A DNA stretch of 64,000 nucleotides from Bacillus subtilis subsp. subtilis. Its GTDB lineage: Bacteria; Pseudomonadota; Gammaproteobacteria; Xanthomonadales; Xanthomonadaceae. Location: positions 1 through 64,000 of the forward strand of contig JAHREJ010000007.1 in the NCBI GenBank assembly GCA_021733645.1, written 5' to 3'. How positions within the stretch are numbered: position 1 is the stretch's first letter; the number at the start of each line of letters is the position of its first letter. This document shows positions 36,329 through 45,662 of this stretch, in pieces. Both the position numbers and the translations under genes were made by a program. Below the pieces are notes generated by a model, which worked only from the letters and a program-made list of their open reading frames with translations, was not told the DNA's origin and did not search any database.

Positions 36329-36364
36329 GCCACCGCCGGCGCTGCCGCGCGGTGGCTTTTTTTT
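36329..36364 (+). terminator. Intrinsic terminator of the pst-phoU operon
   Basis: GCCACCGC...GCGGTGGC stem (8 bp, 12-nt loop) followed by eight T residues. Confidence 0.92.
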
Positions 36365-36446
36365 GGCCCTTCTTCCACTGCAGGGGGAGCGCCCCAGGCC
36401 AAGGGCCGCGGCAGCGGATGGTGGAGGGGGTGATTTCTCCGTGCGG

Positions 36447-36602
36447 TTTCCGCCTGCGTATCGCAAGCCGGGCCCCGAGGCGGCCGGTGGGTCCCTGGGC
36501 AAAGTAAAGGAGGAGGCCGTCGCCGCAGGCGGCGGCCGGGGGACATTTGCCGAGGGACCCACCGGCCGCCTCGGGGCCCGGCTTGCGATACGCAGGCGGA
36601 AA
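36447..36602. repeat. 156-bp near-perfect palindrome
   Basis: Arms 36447-36503 and 36546-36602 are reverse complements over 57 bp with one mismatch. The 42-nt centre has its own hairpin (GGCCGTCGCC GCA GGCGGCGGCC). It is non-coding and occupies the 576-nt gap between phoU and hvfA. The rest of the gap holds the phoU terminator and about 280 nt of unassigned DNA up to hvfA. The arms are not seen elsewhere in this window. Confidence 0.9.
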
Positions 36603-36882
36603 ACCGGACGCAGCTGTAGAAGACGGTGGATCGAGCGCCGGCCGCCGCGCCAGCAAGGGCTCGGAGTGCGCTTCGTGCTTGCCACACCGATGTGGGAGGA
36701 ACCCTCTTGGAATCTTCGCCCCGTTGCGCAAACCGCCAAGGGGCGACGCCCTGCCTGGAGATCTCACGGAATATTGAATTCTGTGTGAGGATTCGTTGAG
36801 CCGGGGCCGGCCATCATGGCCGCACCTGCTGCCCCCACCCGCAGCCATCCCGGGCCCCGGCCCATTCCAAGGAGCAACATCG

Positions 36883-37263
36883 ATGAGCACATCCACCCGT
36901 TCGCTGACCCTGCTGGCGGCGACTGCGCTCGCTGCCGGCCTGGGCGCTACCACGTCGGCTTCGGCGCTGAGCATGACCGACCTGGCCCAGGGCTATCTGG
37001 TGGCCGGCCAGGCCGCTACCAAGGCCGCCGAAGGCAAGTGTGGCGAAGGCAAGTGTGGCGCCCACGGCGACAAGGCCACAGCCAAGGCCGGGGACAAGGC
37101 AGCCACCGCCGGCACCGATGGCAAGGCGGCCGAAGGCAAATGTGGGGAAGGCAAGTGTGGGGCCGACAAGGGCAAGGCCGGCGAAGCGAAAGCCAAGACC
37201 GCGGGCGACAAGAAGGCCGCAGAAGGCAAGTGTGGCGAAGGCAAGTGCGGTGCCAAGCACTGA
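36883..37263 (+). CDS. hvfA: HvfA-type RiPP precursor, EGKCG-repeat copper metallophore
   Basis: 126 residues; ATG at 36883 with AAGGAG upstream. An N-terminal leader or signal-like segment ([22 protein letters not shown]) precedes a Lys/Ala/Gly-rich region with six EGKCG motifs in three pairs ([12 protein letters not shown]), cysteines at 53, 58, 87, 92, 117 and 122. Each pair is separated by 29-30 residues of low-complexity AKAGDK-type spacer. In the HvfA family these cysteines are converted by the MNIO enzyme HvfB with HvfC into oxazolone/thioamide groups that bind Cu(I). The product is expected to be exported to the periplasm. First gene of the hvfABCX operon. Confidence 0.88.
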   Translation: MSTSTRSLTLLAATALAAGLGATTSASALSMTDLAQGYLVAGQAATKAAEGKCGEGKCGAHGDKATAKAGDKAATAGTDGKAAEGKCGEGKCGADKGKAGEAKAKTAGDKKAAEGKCGEGKCGAKH

Positions 37264-38122
37264 CACCCCCGCCAGCGTCGCGGCCCGGTCACCGCTGCCC
37301 GCAGCGGCGACCGGGCTTGGTCTGCGCCGTGCGCTGCTGCCGGCCCTGCGCCAGGCACCGGTCGGCGACTTCGATTTCCTCGAATGCGCACCGGAAAACT
37401 GGATCGGCGTAGGCGGACCGGCGGGCGATGCACTGGCCGAACTGGCCAGCCGCCACCCGTTGAACTGCCACGGGCTGTCGCTGTCGCTGGGCAGCACCGC
37501 AGCATTGGACACCGGCCTGCTCACCCAGGTCGGGCGCTTCCTGGATCGCCATCGCGTGCCGCTCTACAGCGAACACCTGAGCTACTGCAGTGACCAGGGC
37601 CATCTGTACGACCTGTTGCCCATCCCGTTCACCGAAGAGGCGGTGCGCCACACCGCATCACGCATCGCCCGCGTGCAGGACCTGCTGGGGCGCCGCATCG
37701 CGGTGGAGAACGTGTCCTACTACCTGGCTCCGGCACCGGCGATGGACGAACTGGCCTTCACCAACGCGGTGCTGGCCGAGGCCGACTGCGACCTGCTGCT
37801 GGACGTCAACAACGTCTACGTCAACGCCTGCAACCACGGCTACGACGCCGATCGGTTCATCGCCGGGCTGCCGGCGCAGCGCATCGTGTGCCTGCACGTG
37901 GCCGGCCATCTGGACCAAGCGCAGGACCTGAAGATCGATACCCACGGCAGTGCGGTGATTGATCCGGTGTGGGCGTTGCTGGCGCGTACCTATGCGCGCA
38001 TCGGCAGCCGCCCCACGCTGCTGGAACGCGACTTCAACTTCCCCCCCTATGCCGAACTGCAGGGCGAGCTACATACCATCCGCCGGCTCATGAGCACGCA
38101 CGGCAGCGTGGACCATGACTGA
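37250..38122 (+). CDS. hvfB: HvfB, MNIO (DUF692) RiPP maturase
   Basis: 290 residues from a GTG at 37250 that overlaps hvfA by 14 bp; a GAAGG lies about 8 nt upstream and no ATG fits. DUF692 TIM-barrel multinuclear iron oxidase. Likely metal-site residues: H74 ([11 protein letters not shown]), H109 (YSEHLSYC), E153 (AVENVSYYL), D185/N187 ([11 protein letters not shown]), H216/H220, D230/H232 (DTHGS) and E259 (LLERDFNFP). It oxidises HvfA cysteines with O2 and Fe(II)/Fe(III) to oxazolone-thioamide. Cytoplasmic. Overlaps hvfC by 8 bp. Confidence 0.92.
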   Translation: MPSTDTPASVAARSPLPAAATGLGLRRALLPALRQAPVGDFDFLECAPENWIGVGGPAGDALAELASRHPLNCHGLSLSLGSTAALDTGLLTQVGRFLDRHRVPLYSEHLSYCSDQGHLYDLLPIPFTEEAVRHTASRIARVQDLLGRRIAVENVSYYLAPAPAMDELAFTNAVLAEADCDLLLDVNNVYVNACNHGYDADRFIAGLPAQRIVCLHVAGHLDQAQDLKIDTHGSAVIDPVWALLARTYARIGSRPTLLERDFNFPPYAELQGELHTIRRLMSTHGSVDHD

Positions 38123-38870
38123 CGCACCCACCCGCCTGCACGCGCAGCAGCAGGCATTCACCGCGCACCTGCGCGATCCGCAACGGGTCGCCGCACCGGC
38201 CGGGCTGGACGAACAACGCCTGGCCATCTACCGGCGGCTGCTGTTCAACAACCTGCTCGGCCTGCTCGGCAACGGCTTCCCGGTATGCGTGCAACTGCTC
38301 GGGGATCCGGCGTGGGCCACGCTGGTACGGCGCTTCTATGCCGGCCACCCGGCACAGACCCCGCTGTTCACCGAACTGGCCGCCGAGTTCGTGCAATGGC
38401 TGCAGGCCCAGGCCACCCTGCCGCACCCGGCGCTGGCCGAGCTGGCCCACTACGAGTGGGTGGAAACGGCGCTGTACCAGTTTGATGCGCAGCCGCTCCC
38501 GGCATCGCCCGGGTTGGATCCGCTGCAGGCCCCGCTGCAACGCTCGCCACTGGCCTGGCCGCTGCTATACCACTGGCCGGTGCACCGCCTGGGCACCGAT
38601 GACGCCCCCCGGCACCCCGGCGATGCGCCAACCGGACTGCTGGTGCGCCGTGATCCCGATGGCCAGGTCCGCTTTGCGGCCATCAGCCCGCTGGCCGCCC
38701 AACTGCTGGAGCAGATCGGCCAGCACCCCGGCCGGACCGGCAGCGCCCACCTGCAGGACCTGGCCCAGGCCCACGGCCTGGCGCTGGCGGCCCTGCTTGA
38801 ACCCGGACAGCGCCTGCTGCGGCAGTTCCATGCCGCCGGCGTGATCGGCCCGGTCGATTCTTCCCCCTGA
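38115..38870 (+). CDS. hvfC: HvfC, DUF2063 partner protein of the RiPP maturase
   Basis: 251 residues. The N-terminal DUF2063 domain (about 5-100; [29 protein letters not shown]) is the precursor-recognition partner that forms a complex with DUF692 enzymes and brings the HvfA leader to the active site. The C-terminal half is a winged-helix-like putative DNA/peptide-binding region ([17 protein letters not shown]). No catalytic motif. Translationally coupled to hvfB. Confidence 0.88.
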   Translation: MTDAPTRLHAQQQAFTAHLRDPQRVAAPAGLDEQRLAIYRRLLFNNLLGLLGNGFPVCVQLLGDPAWATLVRRFYAGHPAQTPLFTELAAEFVQWLQAQATLPHPALAELAHYEWVETALYQFDAQPLPASPGLDPLQAPLQRSPLAWPLLYHWPVHRLGTDDAPRHPGDAPTGLLVRRDPDGQVRFAAISPLAAQLLEQIGQHPGRTGSAHLQDLAQAHGLALAALLEPGQRLLRQFHAAGVIGPVDSSP

Positions 38871-38893
38871 CACCCCGGTAAAGGCACCCTCCG

Positions 38894-39406
38894 ATGAAGA
38901 CACCGCTTCTGGCCGCCACCGGCGACCGGCTGGACACGCTTGGCCATTGGTTGGCCCCGCTCGGCCTGCGCGTACTGCTGGCCTGGGAATACTTCGAATC
39001 CGGCCGCGAAAAGCTGCACGGCAGCAACTGGTTCGGCGACCTTCAGCAGGCATTCCCGTTCCCGTTCGACCAGTTGCCAGCCGCGCTCAACTGGCAGCTG
39101 GCCACCTGGTTCGAACTGGTTGGCGCGGCCTGCCTGCTGCTTGGGCTGGCCACGCGTGCAGCGGCGGCCAGCCTGCTGGGGCTGACGGTGGTGGCCACCG
39201 CCGCGGTGCATTGGCCGGCACAGTGGCATGGCCTGTCCGAGCTGGCGATGGGCTATGCCATCAGCGACCAGGGCTTTGGCAACTTCAAGCTGCCCGTGCT
39301 GTTCATGGCGATGCTGTTGCCCCTGGCCCTGCACGGCGCCGGCCGCCTCAGCCTGGATGCGGTGCTGCCGTTACCCACGCGGTGGCGTGCGCTGCGCCCG
39401 GCGTAA
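38894..39406 (+). CDS. hvfX: DoxX family membrane protein of the hvf operon
   Basis: 170 residues with four membrane helices (starts around 20, 70, 95 and 135). The DoxX signature is [19 protein letters not shown] and [17 protein letters not shown]. DoxX proteins regularly close hvf/buf copper-RiPP operons. Their role is unproven; export, redox or copper handling at the membrane are possibilities. 23 bp after hvfC with TAAAGG as a Shine-Dalgarno. Confidence 0.85.
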   Translation: MKTPLLAATGDRLDTLGHWLAPLGLRVLLAWEYFESGREKLHGSNWFGDLQQAFPFPFDQLPAALNWQLATWFELVGAACLLLGLATRAAAASLLGLTVVATAAVHWPAQWHGLSELAMGYAISDQGFGNFKLPVLFMAMLLPLALHGAGRLSLDAVLPLPTRWRALRPA

Positions 39407-39442
39407 CCCGGGGCCGCAGGTACCCTCTGCTAGAATCCCCGC

Positions 39443-40096
39443 ATGAATGATGCTGCCCTGCCCCCTGCCGCCGCCCCGGCCCCTGTTGTACCTGCGGCGA
39501 ACCCGGCCATGGCCCAGCGCTTCCGCGGTTTTCTCCCGGTTGTGATCGACGTGGAAACCGGCGGTTTCGACTGCAACCGCAATGCGCTGCTGGAAATTGC
39601 CGCCGTGCCGATCGAAATGGATGACAACGGCCTGCTCTACCCCGGCCAGACCGCCAGCGCCCACGTGGTGCCGGCCGAAGGCCTGGAGATCGACCCGAAA
39701 TCGCTGGAAATCACCGGCATCATCCTGGACCACCCGTTCCGCCTGGCCAAGTCGGAGAAAGATGCGCTGGACCACATCTTCGCGCCGGTACGCGCGGCGG
39801 TGAAAAAATACGGGTGCCAACGCGCCATCCTGGTGGGCCACAACGCGCATTTCGACCTGGGATTCGTCAACGCTGCCGTGAACCGCGTGGGCCACAAGCG
39901 CAATCCGTTCCATCCTTTCAGCGTGTTCGACACCGTCACCATGGCCGGCATCGCCTACGGCCAGACCGTGCTGGCCCGCGCGGCCACGGCCGCCGGCCTG
40001 GGCTGGGACGCCGATGAAGCACACAGCGCGGTGTACGACACCGAGCAGACAGCCAAGCTGTTCTGCACCATCGCCAACGCCTGGCCGCGCCCGTAA
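39443..40096 (+). CDS. rnt: Ribonuclease T
   Basis: 217 residues. 3'-5' exoribonuclease trimming tRNA and other structured RNA ends, also active on DNA 3' ends. DEDDh residues: DVETGGFD (Exo I), [10 protein letters not shown] (Exo II) and [11 protein letters not shown] (Exo III). Thirty N-terminal Pro/Ala-rich residues precede the catalytic domain, which starts at [23 protein letters not shown] element lies just upstream. Confidence 0.95.
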   Translation: MNDAALPPAAAPAPVVPAANPAMAQRFRGFLPVVIDVETGGFDCNRNALLEIAAVPIEMDDNGLLYPGQTASAHVVPAEGLEIDPKSLEITGIILDHPFRLAKSEKDALDHIFAPVRAAVKKYGCQRAILVGHNAHFDLGFVNAAVNRVGHKRNPFHPFSVFDTVTMAGIAYGQTVLARAATAAGLGWDADEAHSAVYDTEQTAKLFCTIANAWPRP

Positions 40097-40109
40097 GACA
40101 CGCAACGAT

Positions 40110-40142
40110 GGTCCCGCCATCCGCGCATGGCGTGGATCCACG
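40110..40142. repeat. Degenerate SMAG-like palindrome
   Basis: GCCATCCGCGCATGGC-type hairpin in the 59-nt gap between convergent rnt and the propeller-GGDEF gene; resembles a worn SMAG unit. Confidence 0.5.
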
Positions 40143-40155
40143 GTGACCGGACGAC

Positions 40156-43100
40156 TCAGCCGATCGCGGTCCTGTCGCGGCCTTCGCTCTTGGCCCGGTA
40201 CAGCGCACGGTCGGCGCGCTGGTAGAGCAGCATCGGGGTGCGGTCGGCGGCGTCCAGTTCAACCAGGCCGGCGCTGAAGGTCACCTTCAGGCCAGGCACG
40301 CCAGCCCAGTCCGGGTGGTCATGGAACAGCCCACGCAGACGCGCGCACACCTGCGCCGCTTCGGCCAGGCGGGTGTCGTTGAGCAGCAGGGTGAACTCTT
40401 CGCCGCCGGTGCGCGCGGGCATGTCCGAATCGCGGCAGGCCGAGGCGATCACCCGCGCCACTTCCACCAGCACCACATCGCCCACGCTGTGGCTGTGGCG
40501 GTCGTTGACCTCCTTGAAGTGGTCGATGTCCAGCACCACCAGGCACAGCGGATGGCCGCTGCGCTGGGAGCGGGCGAAATCGCGCGCCAGGGCTTCATCA
40601 AAGGCTCGCCGGTTGGGCAGACCGGTCAACGCATCCTCGCGCGCCTGGCGCCCGAACTGCTCGGCCTGCACGGCCAGCCGATCGGCCAGCTCGGTCTTTT
40701 CCTGGTTCAGGGCCTGCAGGTTCACCGTCTGCGCCTGCAGGTCGCGGGTGGCTTCATCCACCTTGCGCGCCAGGCGCATGTTGCTGTCCTTGTAGCGGTG
40801 GATCAGATACAGGTAGAGCCCCACCAGCGCGGCCAGCAACAGCAGTGCGGCCGACACCTGCACGCTACGGCGCTGCCACAGGAACGGCTCCACGGTGAAG
40901 TCCCACACCGCTTCGCTGTCGCTCCAGGTGCCACCGGGGTGGGCAGCCGACACATGCAGGGTGTACTCGCCCGGCGGCAGGCCGATGAACTCCACGCTGC
41001 GCTGCTGGCCGCGCTCGATCCAGCCACTGTCCAGCCCGGCCAGCCGGGTGCGGTAGCGGATCCGCTCGGACATCAGGTAGCTCAGGCCCACGTAGCTCAC
41101 GCTGAGCCGGCGCCCGCCGGGAATGCTGTTGTGGTCGGCGCCTTGCCAGTGCAGCGGCTTGCCCTCCACCTGCACGTTCTCGATCACTGCCGGTGGCGCC
41201 AGGCGCTCACGGAAACGCTGCAGGCGCAGCGGGTCGACCATGCTCAGGCCGCCAGCGGTCACCACCCAGAAGGTGCCGTCCTGGCGCAGGATCGCCGAGG
41301 GGCCGGAGCTGCCGTTGGCCTGGGAATTGGCCATGCCGTCGATTTCGTTGTAATGCTCCACCTCGATCCGCTTGGCGCGGCCGTCGGCCACTGCATTGAG
41401 CATGGCCATGTCGGTGCGCAGCACGCCGCGGTTGCTGCTGATCCAGACGTTGCCGACGCGGTCGGGCACCAGTTGGAACACGGTGTCCACCGGCATGCCC
41501 TGCTCCAGCCCCACCCGTGCCAGCCGGCCATCCTCCCAGCGATACAGCCCGCGATCGCTGCTGATCCACATCGCATCGCCGATCTGCTGGAAGCCGAACA
41601 CGCTGCGGCCGCCGCCCAGCGGGGCCAGGTCGATACTCTGCACGCGGTTGCCGCGCAGCACGCGGATGCCTTCGATGGTGCCGATCCACAACGCGCCATC
41701 GACGTCGTGCGCCAGCGCGGTGATCAGGCCGCCGGGCATGCCCGGTACGTCAGGCACGTCAACGCCATGGCGGTCGATCCGCACCACGCCCTTCTGGGTG
41801 CCGGCCCACACCGCGCCGTCCCGGTCCACGCTGATCACGCGGATGTTGCCGCCCGGCAGCCCCTCGGCAGTGCCGTAGGTGCGCAGGGTGCGCCCCTGCG
41901 CATCCAGGTGGAACACGCCATCGCCGAACGTGCCCACCCACAGCCCGCCCTGCGGGTCGTTGGCCAGACTCAGTACCGACGGGGTCTTGCCTCCGCTGTT
42001 GCGCAACGCCACTGCTGAAAACACGCCGTGGGTGTCGCGCCGGTCCAGCCCGCTGGCGCTGCCGATCCACAGCTGGCGTTGCGGATCTTCCAGCACCGTG
42101 CGGATGTAATCGCCGCTCAAGCCGTCGCGTTCGGTGAAACTGCTGAACAGCGTTTCGCGCAGGCGATACAGGCCGCCGTTGGCACCGACCCAGATGCTGC
42201 CTTCGGCATCTTCGCGCAGGCTCACTACGCGCCCGCCCGGCAGCGACAGGCCCGGCGGCAAGCGCTCCAGCCCGTGCCGAGACAGACGCAGCAGCCCCTG
42301 GTTCTCGGTGCCCAGCCACAGGTCGCCGTGGCGGTCCTGCAGCATCGCGGTGATGTGCATCACCCCGGCCAGCCGGTGCTGCAGCTGCGGCACGCCGTCC
42401 TGCATGCGGTAGATGCGCTCGCCGGCCACGATCCACATCACCCCGTCCGGCGCGCGATACGGCCACACCAGGCCGCGGCCCAGTCCGAAGCTCTCCGGCG
42501 CACGGCGCAGCACGCCATCGGTGTCGCGCACCACCAGCCCGTCCAGGGTGCCCACCCATACGCGGTCCTGCGCATCCACCACCAGCTTGGTGAAGCTCAT
42601 TGCCATCGGCACGTCGGCCGGTGGCTTCGTGTATTCGATGGTGCCGGCCGGGTCCAGACTGGCGATGCCCTTGCCTTCATAGAGCAGCCACAGCCGACCG
42701 TGGCTGTCCATCTGCATGGCCTGGATCAGCACCTGCGGTGTGCCAGGCTGATGCTCATAGACCCGCCAGCGACCGTCGGCGCTGCGCCGGGTGACGTTGC
42801 CGCGTGAGTCACTGATCCACAACGCGCCGCTGCGATCGACCAGCAGCCCGCCTACGCCGTTGTCGCGCAGGCCCGGCCGGGTGCTGCGGTCGAAGACGGT
42901 GAAATCCAGCCCGTTGTAGCGCACCAGCCCTTCCCAGGTGGCAAACCACAGGTGGCCTTCCGGGGTCTGGGCGATATCGCGCAGCGAGTTGTGCGGCAGC
43001 CCGTTGCGCGATGTCCAGACGTCGACGGCGTAGTCGCGCAACGGGGGCGGACCTTCCTGCGCCGACAGCGGCCACGGCAACGCGCACAGCAGGCACAGCC

Positions 43101-43179
43101 ACAGCAGGGCGGCGCCGATGCGCTGGGATACATGGAGTTGTACCGGCCGCCACCGGTAACCGCGCCCCCCTGGATTCAT
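40156..43179 (-). CDS. Periplasmic-propeller sensor diguanylate cyclase (Reg_prop-Y_Y_Y-GGDEF)
   Basis: 1007 residues from the ATG at 43179, which gives an N-terminal signal/anchor (LLWLCLLCALPWPLSAQ). About 12-14 two-component-regulator propeller repeats follow (for example GHLWFATWEGLVRYNG, GSIWVGANGGLYRL). A Y_Y_Y domain, one transmembrane helix (LLLLAALVGLYLYLIH), a short coiled coil (RDLQAQTVNLQALNQEK) and a GGDEF domain complete it. The cyclase site is intact (GGEEF) and RDSD five residues ahead fits the I-site. It senses a periplasmic ligand and makes c-di-GMP inside; the ligand is unknown. Confidence 0.92.
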   Translation of the reverse strand: MNPGGRGYRWRPVQLHVSQRIGAALLWLCLLCALPWPLSAQEGPPPLRDYAVDVWTSRNGLPHNSLRDIAQTPEGHLWFATWEGLVRYNGLDFTVFDRSTRPGLRDNGVGGLLVDRSGALWISDSRGNVTRRSADGRWRVYEHQPGTPQVLIQAMQMDSHGRLWLLYEGKGIASLDPAGTIEYTKPPADVPMAMSFTKLVVDAQDRVWVGTLDGLVVRDTDGVLRRAPESFGLGRGLVWPYRAPDGVMWIVAGERIYRMQDGVPQLQHRLAGVMHITAMLQDRHGDLWLGTENQGLLRLSRHGLERLPPGLSLPGGRVVSLREDAEGSIWVGANGGLYRLRETLFSSFTERDGLSGDYIRTVLEDPQRQLWIGSASGLDRRDTHGVFSAVALRNSGGKTPSVLSLANDPQGGLWVGTFGDGVFHLDAQGRTLRTYGTAEGLPGGNIRVISVDRDGAVWAGTQKGVVRIDRHGVDVPDVPGMPGGLITALAHDVDGALWIGTIEGIRVLRGNRVQSIDLAPLGGGRSVFGFQQIGDAMWISSDRGLYRWEDGRLARVGLEQGMPVDTVFQLVPDRVGNVWISSNRGVLRTDMAMLNAVADGRAKRIEVEHYNEIDGMANSQANGSSGPSAILRQDGTFWVVTAGGLSMVDPLRLQRFRERLAPPAVIENVQVEGKPLHWQGADHNSIPGGRRLSVSYVGLSYLMSERIRYRTRLAGLDSGWIERGQQRSVEFIGLPPGEYTLHVSAAHPGGTWSDSEAVWDFTVEPFLWQRRSVQVSAALLLLAALVGLYLYLIHRYKDSNMRLARKVDEATRDLQAQTVNLQALNQEKTELADRLAVQAEQFGRQAREDALTGLPNRRAFDEALARDFARSQRSGHPLCLVVLDIDHFKEVNDRHSHSVGDVVLVEVARVIASACRDSDMPARTGGEEFTLLLNDTRLAEAAQVCARLRGLFHDHPDWAGVPGLKVTFSAGLVELDAADRTPMLLYQRADRALYRAKSEGRDRTAIG

Positions 43180-43332
43180 CCGTGGGGACCGGCCGGAATA
43201 CAGCCTGGACGCCGCGTGGCGGGCGGCGATGCATCGGTAGGGCAACCGACGGGGAAGAACGCGCTCATGTGGAAAAAAGCGGGTGGGGTTGCCCATAGTA
43301 GGCAAAAGCGCGCGTGTTTGTGTCTAGAGCCC

Positions 43333-44736
43333 TCAGCCCGGGCGCGCGTTCCCCACGCGCAATGTCGCCGGCCACTCCACCACCGCTTCCAGCCCACCTT
43401 GTGGGTGGTTGCGCAGCAGCAGCCGCGCGCCGTCCTTCTCGGCCAGGGCGCGGGCAATGGTCAAGCCCAGCCCTGCCCCGCCGGTTTCGCGCGACCGCGA
43501 GGTTTCCAGCCGCACGAATGGATCAAATACCGCCTCCAGCTCCTCCTCGGCCAGGCCCGGGCCGCTGTCGCGGATGCGCACCACCACTTTCTCGGCATCC
43601 TGCTCCACGCTGACCCGCGCCGACTGGCCGTAGGTGACCGCGTTGTCGACCAGGTTGGAGAACAGCCGGTGCATCGCCAGGGGGCGCAGCATCAGGATCG
43701 CGCCACTGGGTTGCTCAAAGCGCACGTCGGCACCGGCTTCGGCGGCATCTTCGACGATGCTCTCCAACAGCGAATCCAGGTCCAGTGCGGCGCGCTGTTC
43801 GGCACTTTCGGCACTGCGCGCCAGTTCCAGGCCTTCGCGGACCAGGGCCTGCATCGCGGCCAGGTCACCGATCAACCGCTCGCGCAGGGTTTCGTCGGCC
43901 ACGTTCTCCAGGCGCAGGCGCAGCCGGGTCACCGGCGTCTGCAGGTCGTGGGTGATGGCCGCCAGCATCTGGGTACGCTCGCCCAGGTGGCGCTGCAGGC
44001 GTTTCTGCATCGCGTTGAACGCTTCGGCGGCACGACGCACTTCCAGCGGCCCGGTCACGGGCATCGGCGCGCCCTGCAGGTCATCGCCCAGTGCCGCGGC
44101 GGCCGACGCCAGACGCTGCAGCGGTGCGCTGGCAATGCGCGCCACGATGTAAGCCAGCACGGCGATCGCCATCACCAACAGGGTCAGGAACAGCGGGTCC
44201 ACCGCCAGGATGCCGTTGTGCGCCACGGCCGGCGAGTCCAAGGCCAGCTGCAGCGGCGTGCCATCGCTCAGGCGCAGCGCCACCATGCGGCACTTGGGCG
44301 GGATGAAGGCCGGGTCGCGTTCGCGCGGCGGGCCATTGCGCGGCTTCTTCGGATGCGGCAGCTCGGGCAGACGTGGCAGGCAGGAACGGAACGAGGTGAA
44401 AGCCACCTGGCTGCTCGACACCGGACCGGGGCGATCGTCCAGCACCTCCATCAACGCGCTGTCCGGGCGCCCTACCCGCGCACCGGGCGGCAACCGGCGG
44501 ACGCTGGGACCGCCGCTGTCCAGCAGCCGGTCGCGCAGCTCGGGGTTGCCGTCGAGCAGGTTGACATACCCCTGCAGACGGTCGGCGATGCGGTTGAGGT
44601 TCTGCCGCTCGAACTCCTGCTGGCGCTTGGCGCTGGCCAGCATGGTCGCGCCGATCGCCGCCACGCTCATGCCCAGCAGCAGGATCACGAACAGGCGCCC
44701 CACCATCGAGGCGAAGAAGCGGCGCAGGCGGTTCAT
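43333..44736 (-). CDS. Sensor histidine kinase next to macABC
   Basis: 467 residues. Two membrane helices (about 13-35 and 185-205) flank a periplasmic domain of about 150 residues containing two cysteines (FRSCLPRLP, PPKCRMVA) that may form a disulfide. A HAMP domain is followed by the H-box AITHDLQTPVTRLR, N-box LFSNLVDNAVTYG and G-boxes RDSGPGLAEEE and GGAGLGLTIA. It phosphorylates the adjacent OmpR-type regulator, with which it overlaps by 4 nt. Divergent position to macABC suggests envelope or drug stress sensing, but that link is inferred. Confidence 0.92.
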   Translation of the reverse strand: MNRLRRFFASMVGRLFVILLLGMSVAAIGATMLASAKRQQEFERQNLNRIADRLQGYVNLLDGNPELRDRLLDSGGPSVRRLPPGARVGRPDSALMEVLDDRPGPVSSSQVAFTSFRSCLPRLPELPHPKKPRNGPPRERDPAFIPPKCRMVALRLSDGTPLQLALDSPAVAHNGILAVDPLFLTLLVMAIAVLAYIVARIASAPLQRLASAAAALGDDLQGAPMPVTGPLEVRRAAEAFNAMQKRLQRHLGERTQMLAAITHDLQTPVTRLRLRLENVADETLRERLIGDLAAMQALVREGLELARSAESAEQRAALDLDSLLESIVEDAAEAGADVRFEQPSGAILMLRPLAMHRLFSNLVDNAVTYGQSARVSVEQDAEKVVVRIRDSGPGLAEEELEAVFDPFVRLETSRSRETGGAGLGLTIARALAEKDGARLLLRNHPQGGLEAVVEWPATLRVGNARPG

Positions 44737-45461
44737 TCCAGGCTGACCGCCGTGGCCAGCACGTAGCCTTCGTTGCGCACGGTCTTGATCAACCCGTCGC
44801 TGCCACCGTCGTCGGCCAGCTTGTTGCGCAACCGGCTGACCTGCAGGTCGATCGCGCGATCCTGCGATTCATAGCTGCGGCCACTGCTCAGGGCCACCAG
44901 CTGCTCGCGCGACAACACCTTGTTGGCATGCCCCACGAATACCCGCAGCAGGCGGAACTCGGCACCGGACAGCACCACCACGCGGCCATCGGGATCGAGC
45001 AGGTGGCGGTGTTCCAGGTCGAAGATCCAGTGCGAGAAGCGCGCGCGGCGGATCGCCAGCGGCTCCAGGTTGGCTGGCAGCGCTTCGGTGCGGCGCAGCA
45101 CGTTGCGGATCCGCGCCAGCAGTTCGCGCGGTTCGAACGGCTTGCCCAGGTAATCGTCGGCGCCCATCTCCAGGCCCAGCACGCGGTCGATCGGCTCACT
45201 GCGCGCGGTGAGCATGATGACCGGCGTGTTGGAGCGCGCACGCAGGTCGCGGCACAGGGTAAGGCCATCCTCGCGCGGCAGGTTGAGGTCGAGCACGATC
45301 AGGTCCACGTGTTCGCGCTCGAGCACCTGGCGCATGCCGTGGCCATCGCTGGCGGTGCTGACTTGATAGCCGGCACGGCCAAGCTGTTCGGCCAGCAGCT
45401 GGCGGATGTCATTGTCGTCGTCGACGATCAGCAGTCGATGCATCGGGTTGGGGATCTCCAT
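44733..45461 (-). CDS. OmpR-type response regulator next to macABC
   Basis: 242 residues from the ATG at 45461. The receiver domain (about 8-120) has the acidic pair in IVDDDND, phosphoacceptor in IVLDLNLPREDG and the lysine in YLGKPFEPRELL. The C-terminal winged helix (about 140-238; EFRLLRVFVGHANKVLSREQL, YESQDRAIDLQVSRLRNKL) binds DNA. Its gene is first in a regulator-kinase operon that starts 201 bp from the divergent macA start. Probable target is the intergenic region; not shown. Confidence 0.93.
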   Translation of the reverse strand: MEIPNPMHRLLIVDDDNDIRQLLAEQLGRAGYQVSTASDGHGMRQVLEREHVDLIVLDLNLPREDGLTLCRDLRARSNTPVIMLTARSEPIDRVLGLEMGADDYLGKPFEPRELLARIRNVLRRTEALPANLEPLAIRRARFSHWIFDLEHRHLLDPDGRVVVLSGAEFRLLRVFVGHANKVLSREQLVALSSGRSYESQDRAIDLQVSRLRNKLADDGGSDGLIKTVRNEGYVLATAVSLE

Positions 45462-45662
45462 GCGGCCATGATCCCCTGTCGGGAGCTGAACCGCATCCAG
45501 TGGTTTACGTACGCGTGTTTCAAATGCAGCGGCAGACACACAACGATACACAGCGGCGCCGGTCTGGTTACGCCACGACACATCGCGAGTGTTGAGCGTG
45601 CGCGCGGTGGTCTTCACAATGCTGACAACGCCGCACTCCGGCCTGCCGAGTAGACGATCATC

